Assembly (NCBI GenBank): GCA_028285105.1 | Contig: JANQQE010000004.1 | Span: 107,923-171,922, forward strand | Source of the DNA: Alphaproteobacteria bacterium | GTDB taxonomy: Bacteria > Planctomycetota > Phycisphaerae > UBA1845 | Direction of reading: 5' to 3' | Length of the DNA stretch: 64,000 nt | Shown here: positions 1 through 8,588 of the stretch, piece by piece | Numbering within the stretch: position 1 is the first letter of the stretch | Layout of the letters: every line of letters starts with the position of its first letter | Translations under genes and position numbers: made by a program | Notes under the pieces: generated by a model | The model's database searches: none | Seen by the model: the letters and a program-made list of their open reading frames with translations, nothing else | What the model was told of the DNA's origin: nothing

Positions 1-440
1 ACGACACCGCTGCCAATCAATTCCTGCAACGTGTGCCGCGCACTGAGAAAACGCCTCGGATTGGAAAAGTCGTCCTCCATCATCAGAAGTTGCGCAACTT
101 CAACACGATGCTGACTAAACGCCTTCGCAAAAAGCGTCATCAGTTTGTACTGCCCAACACTTGCCGACGCCTGCCGCTTCACAACCGAATTGGGCGGCGC
201 TAGATAGCGCAACCCCGCATAGCCCGCAGCCACCGCACCTGACACCACCATGACCACTTCATGTCCCTGATGCAGCAACACCGACACGTCATACGCCAGG
301 TCGGCGATCACCCTGGGTCGCAGCTTACCGTTGGCCGCAATCACCGCGCTACCAACCTTGACGACGATGCGCTTCGCACCAGCAACAACATCTCCCCGTT
401 TGAATACCCCCCTGAAATTGGATGACGTTTCTAAGTTCAT
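1..440 (-). CDS. proB: Glutamate 5-kinase, N-terminal part (cut by window edge)
   Basis: Catalyses ATP-dependent phosphorylation of L-glutamate to gamma-glutamyl phosphate, the first step of proline synthesis, in the cytosol. About 146 residues are present, read on the minus strand from the ATG at 440-438; the rest lies beyond the window start. The visible part has the amino acid kinase opening RIVVKVGSAVI (nucleotide-binding loop), then VVMVVSGAVAAGYAGL and the family-typical QASASVGQYKLM segment followed by VAQLLMMEDDF, in the order expected for ProB. It begins 33 nt after the argH stop in the same direction, so it is probably the last known gene of an argR-argG-argH-proB transcript. No clear Shine-Dalgarno sequence precedes the start. 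N-acetylglutamate kinase was considered, but the QASASVGQ segment favours ProB. Confidence 0.88.
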   Translation of the reverse strand, partial: MNLETSSNFRGVFKRGDVVAGAKRIVVKVGSAVIAANGKLRPRVIADLAYDVSVLLHQGHEVVMVVSGAVAAGYAGLRYLAPPNSVVKRQASASVGQYKLMTLFAKAFSQHRVEVAQLLMMEDDFSNPRRFLSARHTLQELIGSGV

Positions 441-473
441 GGCTTGTGTGTGGTTTGCGCAATCGAATTCCGG

Positions 474-1805
474 CTATTGATCTTGGTTGCCAGGCCCGAT
501 TCGCTTGATCATCGCGTTCGCGATGCGCAGGGTCTCTTTCGGGCTGGCACTTCCGGTGGTTTGGTATTGACTTGCGAGCGATGCAACGTCGCGCCCGGAC
601 TCTACCGATTCCAAATCGCCTGCGACGGCATGGTGTGCATCGCGCATCGCCATTCCATCCTGCACCTTTTCCTCCATGCGCAGCGTCGCATCGATATGCC
701 CCATTTGCAGAGATGCATTCAATTTCTCCGGACGAAATGCCAGCGCTTCGGCGAAGCACGTCGTCATCTCCAAAAGTTCGTCAATCTTTTCGACCGAAGA
801 ATGGATGACCGGCTTGACGCATTGAAGGTCGCGGTTGTATCCGCTTGGCAAACCCCGCATAATGAGCAGTGCGTGATTGTGTGCTGCGACGATCGCATTG
901 CACTCACCACGCAGCAATTCCATCGCATCGGGGTTGGTTTTGTTGGGCATCATCGACGATCCGGTTCCGAATGCGGCTGGGTATGCGACCCATGACCGCG
1001 AGGTCTGCGCGAACGCGATCACGTCGGTGGCAAACGATTGCAAATGCAGTGCGACATGCGCCAGATCCGCAAGCAATTCCAAACATGCATCGCGCGTCGA
1101 TGTCGAATCGAGGGCGTTGTCACCGGGCCCGTCAAAACCGAGCAACGTCGCCTGCATGTTTCGATCGATCCGGATCGATGAGCCAGCCACCGCACCGCTT
1201 CCCAGCGGACAGTCTTTTTTCCACGCAGCCACCGAATCCGCCAACCGGTTCGCCGACCGCTCGAATGCCGTCGCGTACTTCAGCGCCCAAAATCCAACGC
1301 TACCCGGTGCAGCAAACTGACAATGCGTCTGGAGCGGAAAAACGAGTTGCGACCAGTCGATGGCCTTCTTACAAAGCTGAACACTTAACCCCTGTGCGGC
1401 GTGCGCTATTTTTTGTCCCGCATCGATGGCGTACATGACCAGCAGCGTCGCCACTTGATCGTTCCGCGAACGGGCTGTGTGAATCTTTTTGCCGGCATCG
1501 CCCACTTTGGCGACGAGTTCAGACTCCACCCACGTATGAATATCTTCTGCTGGAGAATCCGCAGGCACATCGCCAGGCAAACCGTCAATCAAAACGTTCG
1601 CCGCAATCTGCTTGAGTGCATCTTGAAGGCCAACGCATTCTTCATCGCTTAAGATGCCCGCTTGCTTCAGCGTTGTCGCGTGGGCCAGCTGTAACCGAAT
1701 CTCAAACGGCAGCAGAAACCAGTCCTCCTCCAGCGACCGATTGATCTTCGCAAAGCTCGGATGCAGCTCCCCCTGTTGTTTCCAAAGCGTTTTCATGGCT
1801 GGCAT
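474..1805 (-). CDS. argH: Argininosuccinate lyase
   Basis: Cleaves argininosuccinate into arginine and fumarate, the last step of arginine synthesis. The 443-residue product has the substrate-binding HTARSRNDQVAT near residue 110 (usually HTGRSRNDQVAT) and the fumarase/aspartase superfamily signature GSSMMPNKTNPD near residue 280, whose flexible loop carries the catalytic serine. Canonical ArgH proteins have Q-K-K-N-P-D there; N-K-T-N-P-D is a variant that still fits the superfamily pattern G-S-S-x-x-M-P-x-K-x-N. The TH-x-Q motif is also altered (LQTHCQFAAP). Two starts are possible, M1 at 1805 and M4 at 1796; both lie inside argG, giving an unusually long 95-104 nt overlap. Function is secure from motifs and from the argG neighbour. 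Confidence 0.93.
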   Translation of the reverse strand: MPAMKTLWKQQGELHPSFAKINRSLEEDWFLLPFEIRLQLAHATTLKQAGILSDEECVGLQDALKQIAANVLIDGLPGDVPADSPAEDIHTWVESELVAKVGDAGKKIHTARSRNDQVATLLVMYAIDAGQKIAHAAQGLSVQLCKKAIDWSQLVFPLQTHCQFAAPGSVGFWALKYATAFERSANRLADSVAAWKKDCPLGSGAVAGSSIRIDRNMQATLLGFDGPGDNALDSTSTRDACLELLADLAHVALHLQSFATDVIAFAQTSRSWVAYPAAFGTGSSMMPNKTNPDAMELLRGECNAIVAAHNHALLIMRGLPSGYNRDLQCVKPVIHSSVEKIDELLEMTTCFAEALAFRPEKLNASLQMGHIDATLRMEEKVQDGMAMRDAHHAVAGDLESVESGRDVASLASQYQTTGSASPKETLRIANAMIKRIGPGNQDQ

Positions 1806-3087
1806 CCGTTTCCTTAAACGATTGGCCGATATTCGCGTGCCAACTCAGGTTGATGAATCCACCGGCATCGGCGTGCGAGTAATCGCTGGCTTCAAACGTG
1901 GATGTCTCTTTGCAAAACAACGATTCGGTCGCGTCGATCTTCGACACATACATGGCCGGAGCGAGCATGAATGTCACCGTACCCGTCAGACAATCGAGCA
2001 GCGGTTCCGCCGAAGCCTCCAACACTTTTCGCTGCATCGAAAAATACTCGCCTTTGTAAAGCAGCGTCGCATAGTCCTGCGCGATCGATCCGTATCGATC
2101 GTAAGTCGGCTTGTTCAAACAACACCGGGCCAATTCGTCAGCAGCCGTTTGAAGAAGCTTAGCCGCAGGGTTGATGTACAACCCGCGCGACTTGACGCCT
2201 GTCGTTCGATTCTCAATCACGAGGTCCCACGCCCAGTGCGCGTGACGGTGGTCTTTGTTGATCTTCTCGACGATTTCGCCAAGTGGTTTGCTTACGCCAT
2301 CGATCGCAACGACTTCCCCCTTATCGAACGTCACGCTCACCGACTTGGGCGGTGTTGCAGGTCCACCGGTTGCGAACTTGTCTTTGACGAACTCCAAAAC
2401 CGCTTCGATCTCAACGTCAGCCGTCGGGTCTTCCAATTCACTGCCTTCGACGCTGATGTGCCACAGGTTTTCGTCGAGGCTGTAATCCTTCTTTTCGTCG
2501 AAGTGTTCATCGCAACCCATCGACTTTAGGTATGCGATCAATTCCTTTCGACCTTCAAATCCCCAAACCTTCCACGGGGCAAGCACCGGACACTCCGGAG
2601 CCAACGTTTTATATGCAAATTCAAAGCGGATTTGATCGTTGCCCTTGCCCGTCGCGCCGTGAACGAGTGTCGCACCGCCAAGTTCCTTGGCCCGCTTGAC
2701 CTGTTCCAAAGCGATGAAAGGCCGCGCGAGTGCCGTGCCCAGTCGATACGTGCCTTCATAGACGGCTGACAGACCGATCGCCTTTGAGACTACTGTTTCC
2801 AGCATCGCCGGTTTGGCGTCGCGGATGACGGCTGTCTTCGCACCGTAGCGGAGCGCCTTGTCGCAGAGCGCTTCCAAGTCTTCGTCCTGCCCGACGTCGA
2901 CCAGGATCGCATGAATCTCGTAACCAAGTTCTTTCAGCCAGATCACAATCGCCGACGTATCCAATCCGCCCGAGTAGGCCAGCACGCATTTCGGCGAAGT
3001 GCCATTATTTGACACTTCGCCGTGTGGGCCGGCCAGTTCGCTCGATAGTTGCGCCGCCAAAGCCGAAATGCTCTTTTTACTTTTCAT
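1702..3087 (-). CDS. argG: Argininosuccinate synthase
   Basis: Joins citrulline and aspartate with ATP to form argininosuccinate. The product is about 461 residues, longer than the usual 400-450. The PP-loop ATP-binding motif LAYSGGLDTSAIVIWLKELG lies near residue 40, followed by VDVGQDEDLEALCDKAL and the HGATGKGNDQIRFE segment near residue 145. I prefer the ATG at 3087 because GGGAG lies nine bases upstream; an in-frame ATG at 3096 touches that GGGAG. The last 30-35 residues after GGFINLSWHANIGQ are Ser/Glu/Gly-rich, do not resemble the family C-terminus, and are encoded by DNA that also encodes the start of argH. The 5' end overlaps the end of argR, which points to translational coupling within one arginine operon. 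Confidence 0.95.
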   Translation of the reverse strand: MKSKKSISALAAQLSSELAGPHGEVSNNGTSPKCVLAYSGGLDTSAIVIWLKELGYEIHAILVDVGQDEDLEALCDKALRYGAKTAVIRDAKPAMLETVVSKAIGLSAVYEGTYRLGTALARPFIALEQVKRAKELGGATLVHGATGKGNDQIRFEFAYKTLAPECPVLAPWKVWGFEGRKELIAYLKSMGCDEHFDEKKDYSLDENLWHISVEGSELEDPTADVEIEAVLEFVKDKFATGGPATPPKSVSVTFDKGEVVAIDGVSKPLGEIVEKINKDHRHAHWAWDLVIENRTTGVKSRGLYINPAAKLLQTAADELARCCLNKPTYDRYGSIAQDYATLLYKGEYFSMQRKVLEASAEPLLDCLTGTVTFMLAPAMYVSKIDATESLFCKETSTFEASDYSHADAGGFINLSWHANIGQSFKETDASHENALETTGGAASELCEDQSVAGGGLVSAAV

Positions 3088-3532
3088 ATTTGTCATCTCC
3101 CATCCATTGCATCAGGCGCCTGAGGGCAACGGCTTGTGTGTTTCGTGATTTGGTTGCGACGAAGATCACATCGTCGCCAGCCAACGTCGCCAGAATCGAG
3201 GGGTCTTTCTTTTTTTCGATTGCGACGGATACCGGTTGAGCAAGCCCCGCCTCTGTGAACACAACGATCTGATGCGGTCCGCAAACGGTAAACCGTGTCA
3301 CACCGTCAAAGTAATGCGCGACATCCGCATGGCCGTTTTCCATCACCACCGAACGGTAGCGACCCGCCACCTTCTTGATGCCCATCTCGTTGAGGTCGCG
3401 GCTAAGAGTCGATTGATCGACCGACAACCCATCCTTCGAGAGCACATCAAGAATCTCCTTCTGCGAACCAACGGACCCATTCGAAATCAACCCCGAAATC
3501 ACCGATTGTCTTCGTTGTTTATCCATCATCAT
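3077..3532 (-). CDS. argR: Arginine repressor
   Basis: Hexameric arginine-sensing transcription factor that represses arginine synthesis genes. The 151-residue product has the N-terminal winged helix (residues 5-70) with SQKEILDVLSKDGLSVDQST and the recognition-helix segment STLSRDLNEMGIKKV, and the C-terminal arginine-binding/oligomerisation domain with ATLAGDDVIFVATKS (family GT-x-AGDDT). It is the first gene of the minus-strand arg cluster and overlaps argG by about 11-20 nt, so it probably autoregulates the operon. ATG 3532 is used; the next two codons are also ATG. There is no Shine-Dalgarno sequence. A possible promoter ends only about seven bases upstream, so the mRNA may have almost no leader. 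Confidence 0.93.
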   Translation of the reverse strand: MMMDKQRRQSVISGLISNGSVGSQKEILDVLSKDGLSVDQSTLSRDLNEMGIKKVAGRYRSVVMENGHADVAHYFDGVTRFTVCGPHQIVVFTEAGLAQPVSVAIEKKKDPSILATLAGDDVIFVATKSRNTQAVALRRLMQWMGDDKYEK

Positions 3533-3539
3533 GCTTATT

Positions 3540-3567
3540 ATCGTACACCATATGCTAATACATGCAA
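3540..3567 (-). promoter_or_regulatory. Candidate promoter of the argR-argG-argH operon
   Basis: On the minus strand TTGCAT (3567-3562) and TACGAT (3545-3540) are separated by 16 bases. They match the sigma70 -35 and -10 boxes at 4 and 5 of 6 positions. Transcription from here would start at about 3533, next to the argR ATG. The region is AT-rich compared with its surroundings. This is motif matching only. Confidence 0.3.
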
Positions 3568-3649
3568 CATATTATTCAAGAATTTTTCTAAGACTAGGCA
3601 TCCATACTCGCATATTCGCGATCCTCGAACCAGAAACCCTAGAGGCGAC

Positions 3650-3661
3650 TGCATATATGCA
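3650..3661. promoter_or_regulatory. Candidate operator: perfect 12-bp palindrome upstream of argR
   Basis: TGCATATATGCA is a perfect palindrome 118 bp upstream of the argR start, in an AT-rich stretch that also has other TGCAT-like half-sites (near 3562 and 3609). ArgR boxes in several bacteria are AT-rich imperfect palindromes built on TGCAT or GAAT half-sites, so an ArgR operator is possible. The distance to the candidate promoter is long, which weakens the case. Confidence 0.25.
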
Positions 3662-3962
3662 AAAATATGGCGTCTATTCGTTCCTCAGAATGCCTATAAT
3701 TTCGAGCAGCAATTGATCGCTACGCACAGCCCGCTTGTTGGCTTGCCTTTTCGCTCTACGACCGTACCTTTGGCCTCATCCCACAAAGCGATCGGCACGT
3801 CGCGCATTCATCTCGGCGGTAGGCAAATAATCAGGAAGAGTCGTTCACCCGAGCGGAATTGAGCCCTTACCGTCGAAGGTAAATCTCTCTCTTCACAGAC
3901 ATATGTTGGACGCAATATTCATATTCGGACCAGCCCGAATCTTTAGTTTGAGGCATCGATTC

Positions 3963-3971
3963 TGATATACT
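3963..3971 (+). promoter_or_regulatory. Candidate extended -10 promoter of the large exported protein
   Basis: TGATATACT matches the extended -10 form TG-n-TATAAT with one mismatch and lies about 125 bp upstream of the preferred start at 4095. No good -35 box is present at 17 bp, as is common with extended -10 promoters. A small hairpin (GAGaCC-tcg-GGcCTC) follows in the leader at about 3980. Confidence 0.33.
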
Positions 3972-4094
3972 CAGTGGTAGAGACCTCGGGCCTCTTAGGC
4001 GAGATCAACGGATACGAATCAATCGCGCGTTCGCGGGTTTGATGTGCCGTTGACCGCCCGCCCCACGACTTCCGTTGCTGAAAGGATGAAATCC

Positions 4095-7000
4095 ATGTTC
4101 AGCAGAATCCGAAAACAAGTTCACGTTGCTACCCACGCTTGGAATCTACATTCAATCGCATTGGCCTGGGTGTGTCTTTTCGCACTCGCAGCAGGCCATC
4201 GAGCCTTGGCGGCCGACTGCAACAACAACGGTATAGAAGACGCAACCGATATCAGCGGTGGTACCAGTCTTGATTGCGAAGAAGACGGTATTCCCGATGA
4301 GTGTCAGGCGTTCATCTTCAGCGAAGACTTCAACGGATACTCTCCAGGAGATGAACCGGTCAACTGGTTCGATACCGACACGGCCAGCAGTACCATCGAA
4401 CTAAGAGGGAATATTTCGTTTCGAGTAGAACAAGTCGGCTCCGATTTGGCATTTGGTACTTACACCGATATTCCAAACATCCACTCGCACTACGTCGGAC
4501 CGGGCGCGGCTGGCATTTCCGATATGACTTACACAGGCCGAATGCGCATCGACGATCCCGATGGCGGTGTGGGTGTAACATTCCTCTCGCAATTCAGCGA
4601 TCAGCCGTCATCTACCTATGAGTACGTTCGCATTCGACGGGCCAACTATGCTCCGTCTGCAAGAACGTTTCACCTGGCTCCACCCAACTTCGACAATTTT
4701 GTCGGTGACAAAGATTCCGGTGTGAATCCATCCGTGAACACGTGGTACCGATTCCGAGTCGTTGTCGATACGTCCGGCTCGCAGTTGCATGTGCAAGCGA
4801 ACATCTGGGAAGACGGTCAACCAGAGCCAGCCGGTTTTCAAATCGATGCGGTAGACCCCAGCGGCCAGCATCCGACGTCCGGAACGGTCGGCTTGTGGAG
4901 CATGGGCAAGGGCGGAAAATTCTGGGACGATCTGGAGGTCAGTGATTCGAATCCGCCCGTCCCGTGCGACGATGGCGACTTATGCACGACTTGCGACTCC
5001 ACGACCGGCGGACCCTGCGCAGGTATTCCTGTTGACTGCTCAAATCTGGACGACGAATGCAACGCAGGAACCTGCAACGCTGCAACAGGTCTTTGCGAAG
5101 CGGTTCCTGCGAATGAAAGCGGAACCTGTGATGACGGTGACGCCTGCACGGTCAATGATGAATGCGGTTCAGGTGTATGCGCTGGAATTCCAACCGATTG
5201 CACGTTGCTCGATAGCGATTGCAGCATTGGAGTGTGCAATTCTGCATCCGGAATCTGCGAAGTGTCCGTTATTAATGAGGGTGGCTTCTGCGATGACCAA
5301 AGCCCATGCACAACAGATGACACGTGCAACGGTGGCACCTGTTTAGGCGACCCAGTCGACTGTTCGCACTTCGATAACGGATGCACAGTTGGTGTCTGCA
5401 ACGAAATCGACGGTCTATGCGAATTGGCCGACGCACCCAACGGTCAACCGTGCGACGATTTGGATCCATGCACCGAAAACGACGAGTGCAACGGCGGTAC
5501 GTGCATGGGGTCTGCAAAAGACTGTTCCGACTTCAACGATGCCTGCTTGCCAGCAACGTGCAACCCAAGCACGGGAGACTGCGAGTTTCCGGAATCTGAA
5601 ACCGATTGCAATTCAAACAGCCTGCCCGATTCATGCGAGGTTTCCACGGTTGTGCAATTGGACAAGATCACCGCTCCCGATGCCAGTGCAGGTGATGAAT
5701 TTGGTGTTGGGGTTGCGATTGATGGCGAGATTGCCGTCATTGGGGCTGACATGGCCGACGGCAACAGTGCAGCTGGAAGCGGTGCGGCTTACGTGTATCG
5801 ATTGATCGATGATGCATGGCAATTTGATACCAAGCTTTCCGGTGATGTCTCAAGCCCGGAAGATCTATTTGGTTTCAAGGTCTCGGTTAGCGGCAATACG
5901 ATCGTGGTTGGAGCCGCCTTTGACGACGCGGCTGGCATCGACGCTGGAGCGATCTATGTGTTCCGCTACATTGGAGGCAGTTGGCAACAAATCGCGATGC
6001 TGACCGGTGCCGACACCACTGCCGGCGATCACTTCGGAATAGATGTCGCAATCGACGACGATGCCATTCTCGCAGGCGCGGACCTGAGTGACGACGATGG
6101 TACATCCAGCGGTTCGGCATATCTCTTCCGCGAGATCAGCGGCGTGTGGCAGCAAGTCGATAAATTCACCGCCAGCGATGCATCGGCCGGCGATCGCTTT
6201 GGAAGAAGCGTAGCACTACACGCGAATACAGCCGTGATCGGCGCATGGGGTGCGTCCAAGCCAGGCGTGAGCGAATGCGGCGCTGCGTATGTGTTTCGTG
6301 AAATTGGAGGCGTTTGGCAACAGACGGAGAAACTAACTGCCGACGATGCTGCAACAATCGACCGCTTTGGCTACGACATTGCGATCGACAACGACACGAT
6401 ATTTGTGGGTGCCTATGCAGATGACGATATAGTAACGAACAGCGGATCAGTGTATGTCTATCGCAAGGTTGCTAGTGCGTGGCAGCAAGCCAACAAGTTA
6501 ACGGCTGACGATCCGACGGCTCAGTCTCGATTCGGGTACAGCGTGGCCGTCGATGGATCGCACGCTGTCATTGGCTCTCCATTTAACGGTGAAAATGGCA
6601 CAGACAGTGGCGCTCTTTATGTATCTGTGTTCATCGATGACGTGTGGCAATCCCCAATCAAGTACATACCAACAGATGGTTCGGCAGGCGATCAACTCGG
6701 TTTCGATTCCGCCATTTCCGGAGAAACTGCTCTGGTCAGCGCATACCTTGACGACGACGACGGAACCAACAGTGGTTCGGCGCATGCAATTCAAACACGC
6801 CCAACCGATTGTAACTCCAACGGCATCCTCGACGAATGCGACATTGCCGACGGATTTGAAACAGATTGCAACCTGAACGGTATCCCTGACGCTTGCGAAC
6901 CGTTCGGTGAGAATGCGCAGGATTGTTCGCATCTCGATGACGTGTGTGTCCGCGGTATCTGCGATCTTGCAACCGACTCTTGCACGACGATTCCGGCCAA

Positions 7001-8570
7001 TGCCGGTTCTGCATGCGACGATTTGAATCCTTGCACCGAAAACGATGTATGCAATGGCGGTTTTTGCGCCGGTTCACCGGTCGATTGCTCGCCATTTGAC
7101 ATCGACGAGTGCATTCACATTGAGGCCTCCTGCAACCCCGGTACAGGCGAATGTGAGGCTCCTGTATTCGACGATTGCAATACCAATGGAACGCCCGACG
7201 AATGTGAATTCGAGACAAGTTTTTCAGAGAAGAAAATAGTGGCGGTACAAGCCGGCTTGCAACCCGATAAGCTCGTGACTGCCGACCTCGACAATGACGG
7301 GGACATTGACGTGGTTTTCTCGTCCAGCGAGACCGACGTGATTGGCTGGTATGAAAACCTGGATGGAATGGGAACGTTTGGACCGCAGCAAATCGTCAGC
7401 ACGGCAACGAACGAAGTCTTGTCCATCTTCGCTGCCGATATCGACGGCGACGACGATCAGGACATCCTCTCGGCATCGCATGGTGACAACAAGATTGCAT
7501 GGTATGAAAACCTGGACGGGCTGGGAACGTTTGGCCCACAACAGATCATCACTACGAACGCGGTCGGTGCGAACACCGTATTCACAGCCGACCTGGATGG
7601 CGACGATGACATCGACGTCATTTCATCTTCCGACGGAGACAACAAAGTAGCGTGGTATGAAAACACCGATGGGCTGGGTAGCTTCGGATCCCAGCTGGTC
7701 ATTTCGTCTGACAATGATGGCGCATTTGTGGTGTCCGCAGTAGATTTAGATCTTGATGGCGACCTTGATGTCATGCACGCCGACAGATGGAACCATAGAA
7801 TTGAATGGTACAAAAATGACGGTTTGGGGAACTTTGGTATTGAACTGTACATTGTTCAGATTCTTCCCGTCGTCTCGTATGCGGTACCAACTGATATTGA
7901 TGGCGACGGCGATATTGACGTTATCACCGTAGATTCAGATACCGGCGTCACCTTCGCGAGCCAAGCCATCCTATGGTATGAAAACGCGGGCGGCTGGGTG
8001 ATGCATAATGTCACGCCATTTTTCCCGGTATTCCCCGACTTTCTTCAATCAATTCGCTCAGCAGACCTTGACGGTGACGGAGACAACGATGTCCTCGTTG
8101 CGACAGCAGGCGGGTCCGTAATTGCAGGGCCCAGTGCCGATCGAAGAATCGTATGGTTTGAAAATGTCAACGGTCAAGGGAGTTTCGCGGCTGCCAAGAC
8201 GCTGACGACCTATAGCGAACCGTTCGACGATGCGCTCGCCGCAGACATCGATGGCGACGGTCGCCTTGATGTCGTTTCGGCATCAGCAGGAGGTGACGGA
8301 ATCTTTTGGAACAAGAATCTGAAAGCACACGATTGCAATGAAAATGAAATTCCAGATGATTGCGAAACATTCTCAGACGGGGACTTTGATGGAAACTCGT
8401 TTGTAGACATCCTCGACTTCGGATATTTGACCGATTGCCAAAATGGTCCGAATACGTTACTCACATCGGATGTTCATGCGTGCGCGACGATGTGCTTGCA
8501 GGTGTTCGACGCTGATGCGGACGGAGACATTGATCTTTATGACTTTGCAAGTTTCACGCTAACGCCTTAG
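4095..8570 (+). CDS. Large exported multi-repeat protein with two propeller-type regions and dockerin-like end
   Basis: I prefer ATG 4095 because AAAGGA lies eight bases upstream; in-frame ATG codons at 4044 and 4086 are less well placed. A signal peptide (basic start, hydrophobic core ending in AGHRALAA) is followed by DCNNNGIEDATD / DGIPDEC modules, a concanavalin/laminin-G-like region (about residues 80-280 from 4095), and Cys-rich modules of the type CDDGDACTVNDEC-G-x-C-x-G. Next come seven FG-GAP_2-like repeats (DNA about 5650-6800; each with a D/E/T-K-x-T-x-D-x-x-A-x-D-x-F-G start). More Cys-rich modules follow, then seven VCBS/FG-GAP_3-like repeats with DxDxDGDxD calcium-type loops (about 7240-8330). 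The C-terminus (DGDFDGNSFVDILDF... DADGDIDLYDFA) is dockerin-like with EF-hand-type loops. It is probably a secreted or surface-bound binding or scaffold protein; its ligand is unknown. It is a plausible cargo of the type II system in this window, but nothing in the sequence proves that. Confidence 0.85.
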   Translation: MFSRIRKQVHVATHAWNLHSIALAWVCLFALAAGHRALAADCNNNGIEDATDISGGTSLDCEEDGIPDECQAFIFSEDFNGYSPGDEPVNWFDTDTASSTIELRGNISFRVEQVGSDLAFGTYTDIPNIHSHYVGPGAAGISDMTYTGRMRIDDPDGGVGVTFLSQFSDQPSSTYEYVRIRRANYAPSARTFHLAPPNFDNFVGDKDSGVNPSVNTWYRFRVVVDTSGSQLHVQANIWEDGQPEPAGFQIDAVDPSGQHPTSGTVGLWSMGKGGKFWDDLEVSDSNPPVPCDDGDLCTTCDSTTGGPCAGIPVDCSNLDDECNAGTCNAATGLCEAVPANESGTCDDGDACTVNDECGSGVCAGIPTDCTLLDSDCSIGVCNSASGICEVSVINEGGFCDDQSPCTTDDTCNGGTCLGDPVDCSHFDNGCTVGVCNEIDGLCELADAPNGQPCDDLDPCTENDECNGGTCMGSAKDCSDFNDACLPATCNPSTGDCEFPESETDCNSNSLPDSCEVSTVVQLDKITAPDASAGDEFGVGVAIDGEIAVIGADMADGNSAAGSGAAYVYRLIDDAWQFDTKLSGDVSSPEDLFGFKVSVSGNTIVVGAAFDDAAGIDAGAIYVFRYIGGSWQQIAMLTGADTTAGDHFGIDVAIDDDAILAGADLSDDDGTSSGSAYLFREISGVWQQVDKFTASDASAGDRFGRSVALHANTAVIGAWGASKPGVSECGAAYVFREIGGVWQQTEKLTADDAATIDRFGYDIAIDNDTIFVGAYADDDIVTNSGSVYVYRKVASAWQQANKLTADDPTAQSRFGYSVAVDGSHAVIGSPFNGENGTDSGALYVSVFIDDVWQSPIKYIPTDGSAGDQLGFDSAISGETALVSAYLDDDDGTNSGSAHAIQTRPTDCNSNGILDECDIADGFETDCNLNGIPDACEPFGENAQDCSHLDDVCVRGICDLATDSCTTIPANAGSACDDLNPCTENDVCNGGFCAGSPVDCSPFDIDECIHIEASCNPGTGECEAPVFDDCNTNGTPDECEFETSFSEKKIVAVQAGLQPDKLVTADLDNDGDIDVVFSSSETDVIGWYENLDGMGTFGPQQIVSTATNEVLSIFAADIDGDDDQDILSASHGDNKIAWYENLDGLGTFGPQQIITTNAVGANTVFTADLDGDDDIDVISSSDGDNKVAWYENTDGLGSFGSQLVISSDNDGAFVVSAVDLDLDGDLDVMHADRWNHRIEWYKNDGLGNFGIELYIVQILPVVSYAVPTDIDGDGDIDVITVDSDTGVTFASQAILWYENAGGWVMHNVTPFFPVFPDFLQSIRSADLDGDGDNDVLVATAGGSVIAGPSADRRIVWFENVNGQGSFAAAKTLTTYSEPFDDALAADIDGDGRLDVVSASAGGDGIFWNKNLKAHDCNENEIPDDCETFSDGDFDGNSFVDILDFGYLTDCQNGPNTLLTSDVHACATMCLQVFDADADGDIDLYDFASFTLTP

Positions 8571-8588
8571 CGAGATGTCGATTCGAAA

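Larger units (their letters stand above)
3533..4094. other. Divergent intergenic region between argR and the large exported protein
   Basis: This 560-bp region lies between the minus-strand arg operon and the plus-strand gene starting at 4095. It holds the candidate argR promoter and palindrome at its left end and a candidate extended -10 promoter at 3963-3971 near its right end. Open frames exist across it, but they have no recognisable motif, no ribosome binding site and biased composition, so I see no gene in the middle. Confidence 0.6.

Noticed and set aside
1654..2529. 291-codon plus-strand open frame over argG
   Set aside because: Shadow of argG; no protein family features.
3236..3862. 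208-codon plus-strand open frame over argR and the intergenic region
   Set aside because: Antisense to argR over half its length and no motif or ribosome binding site.
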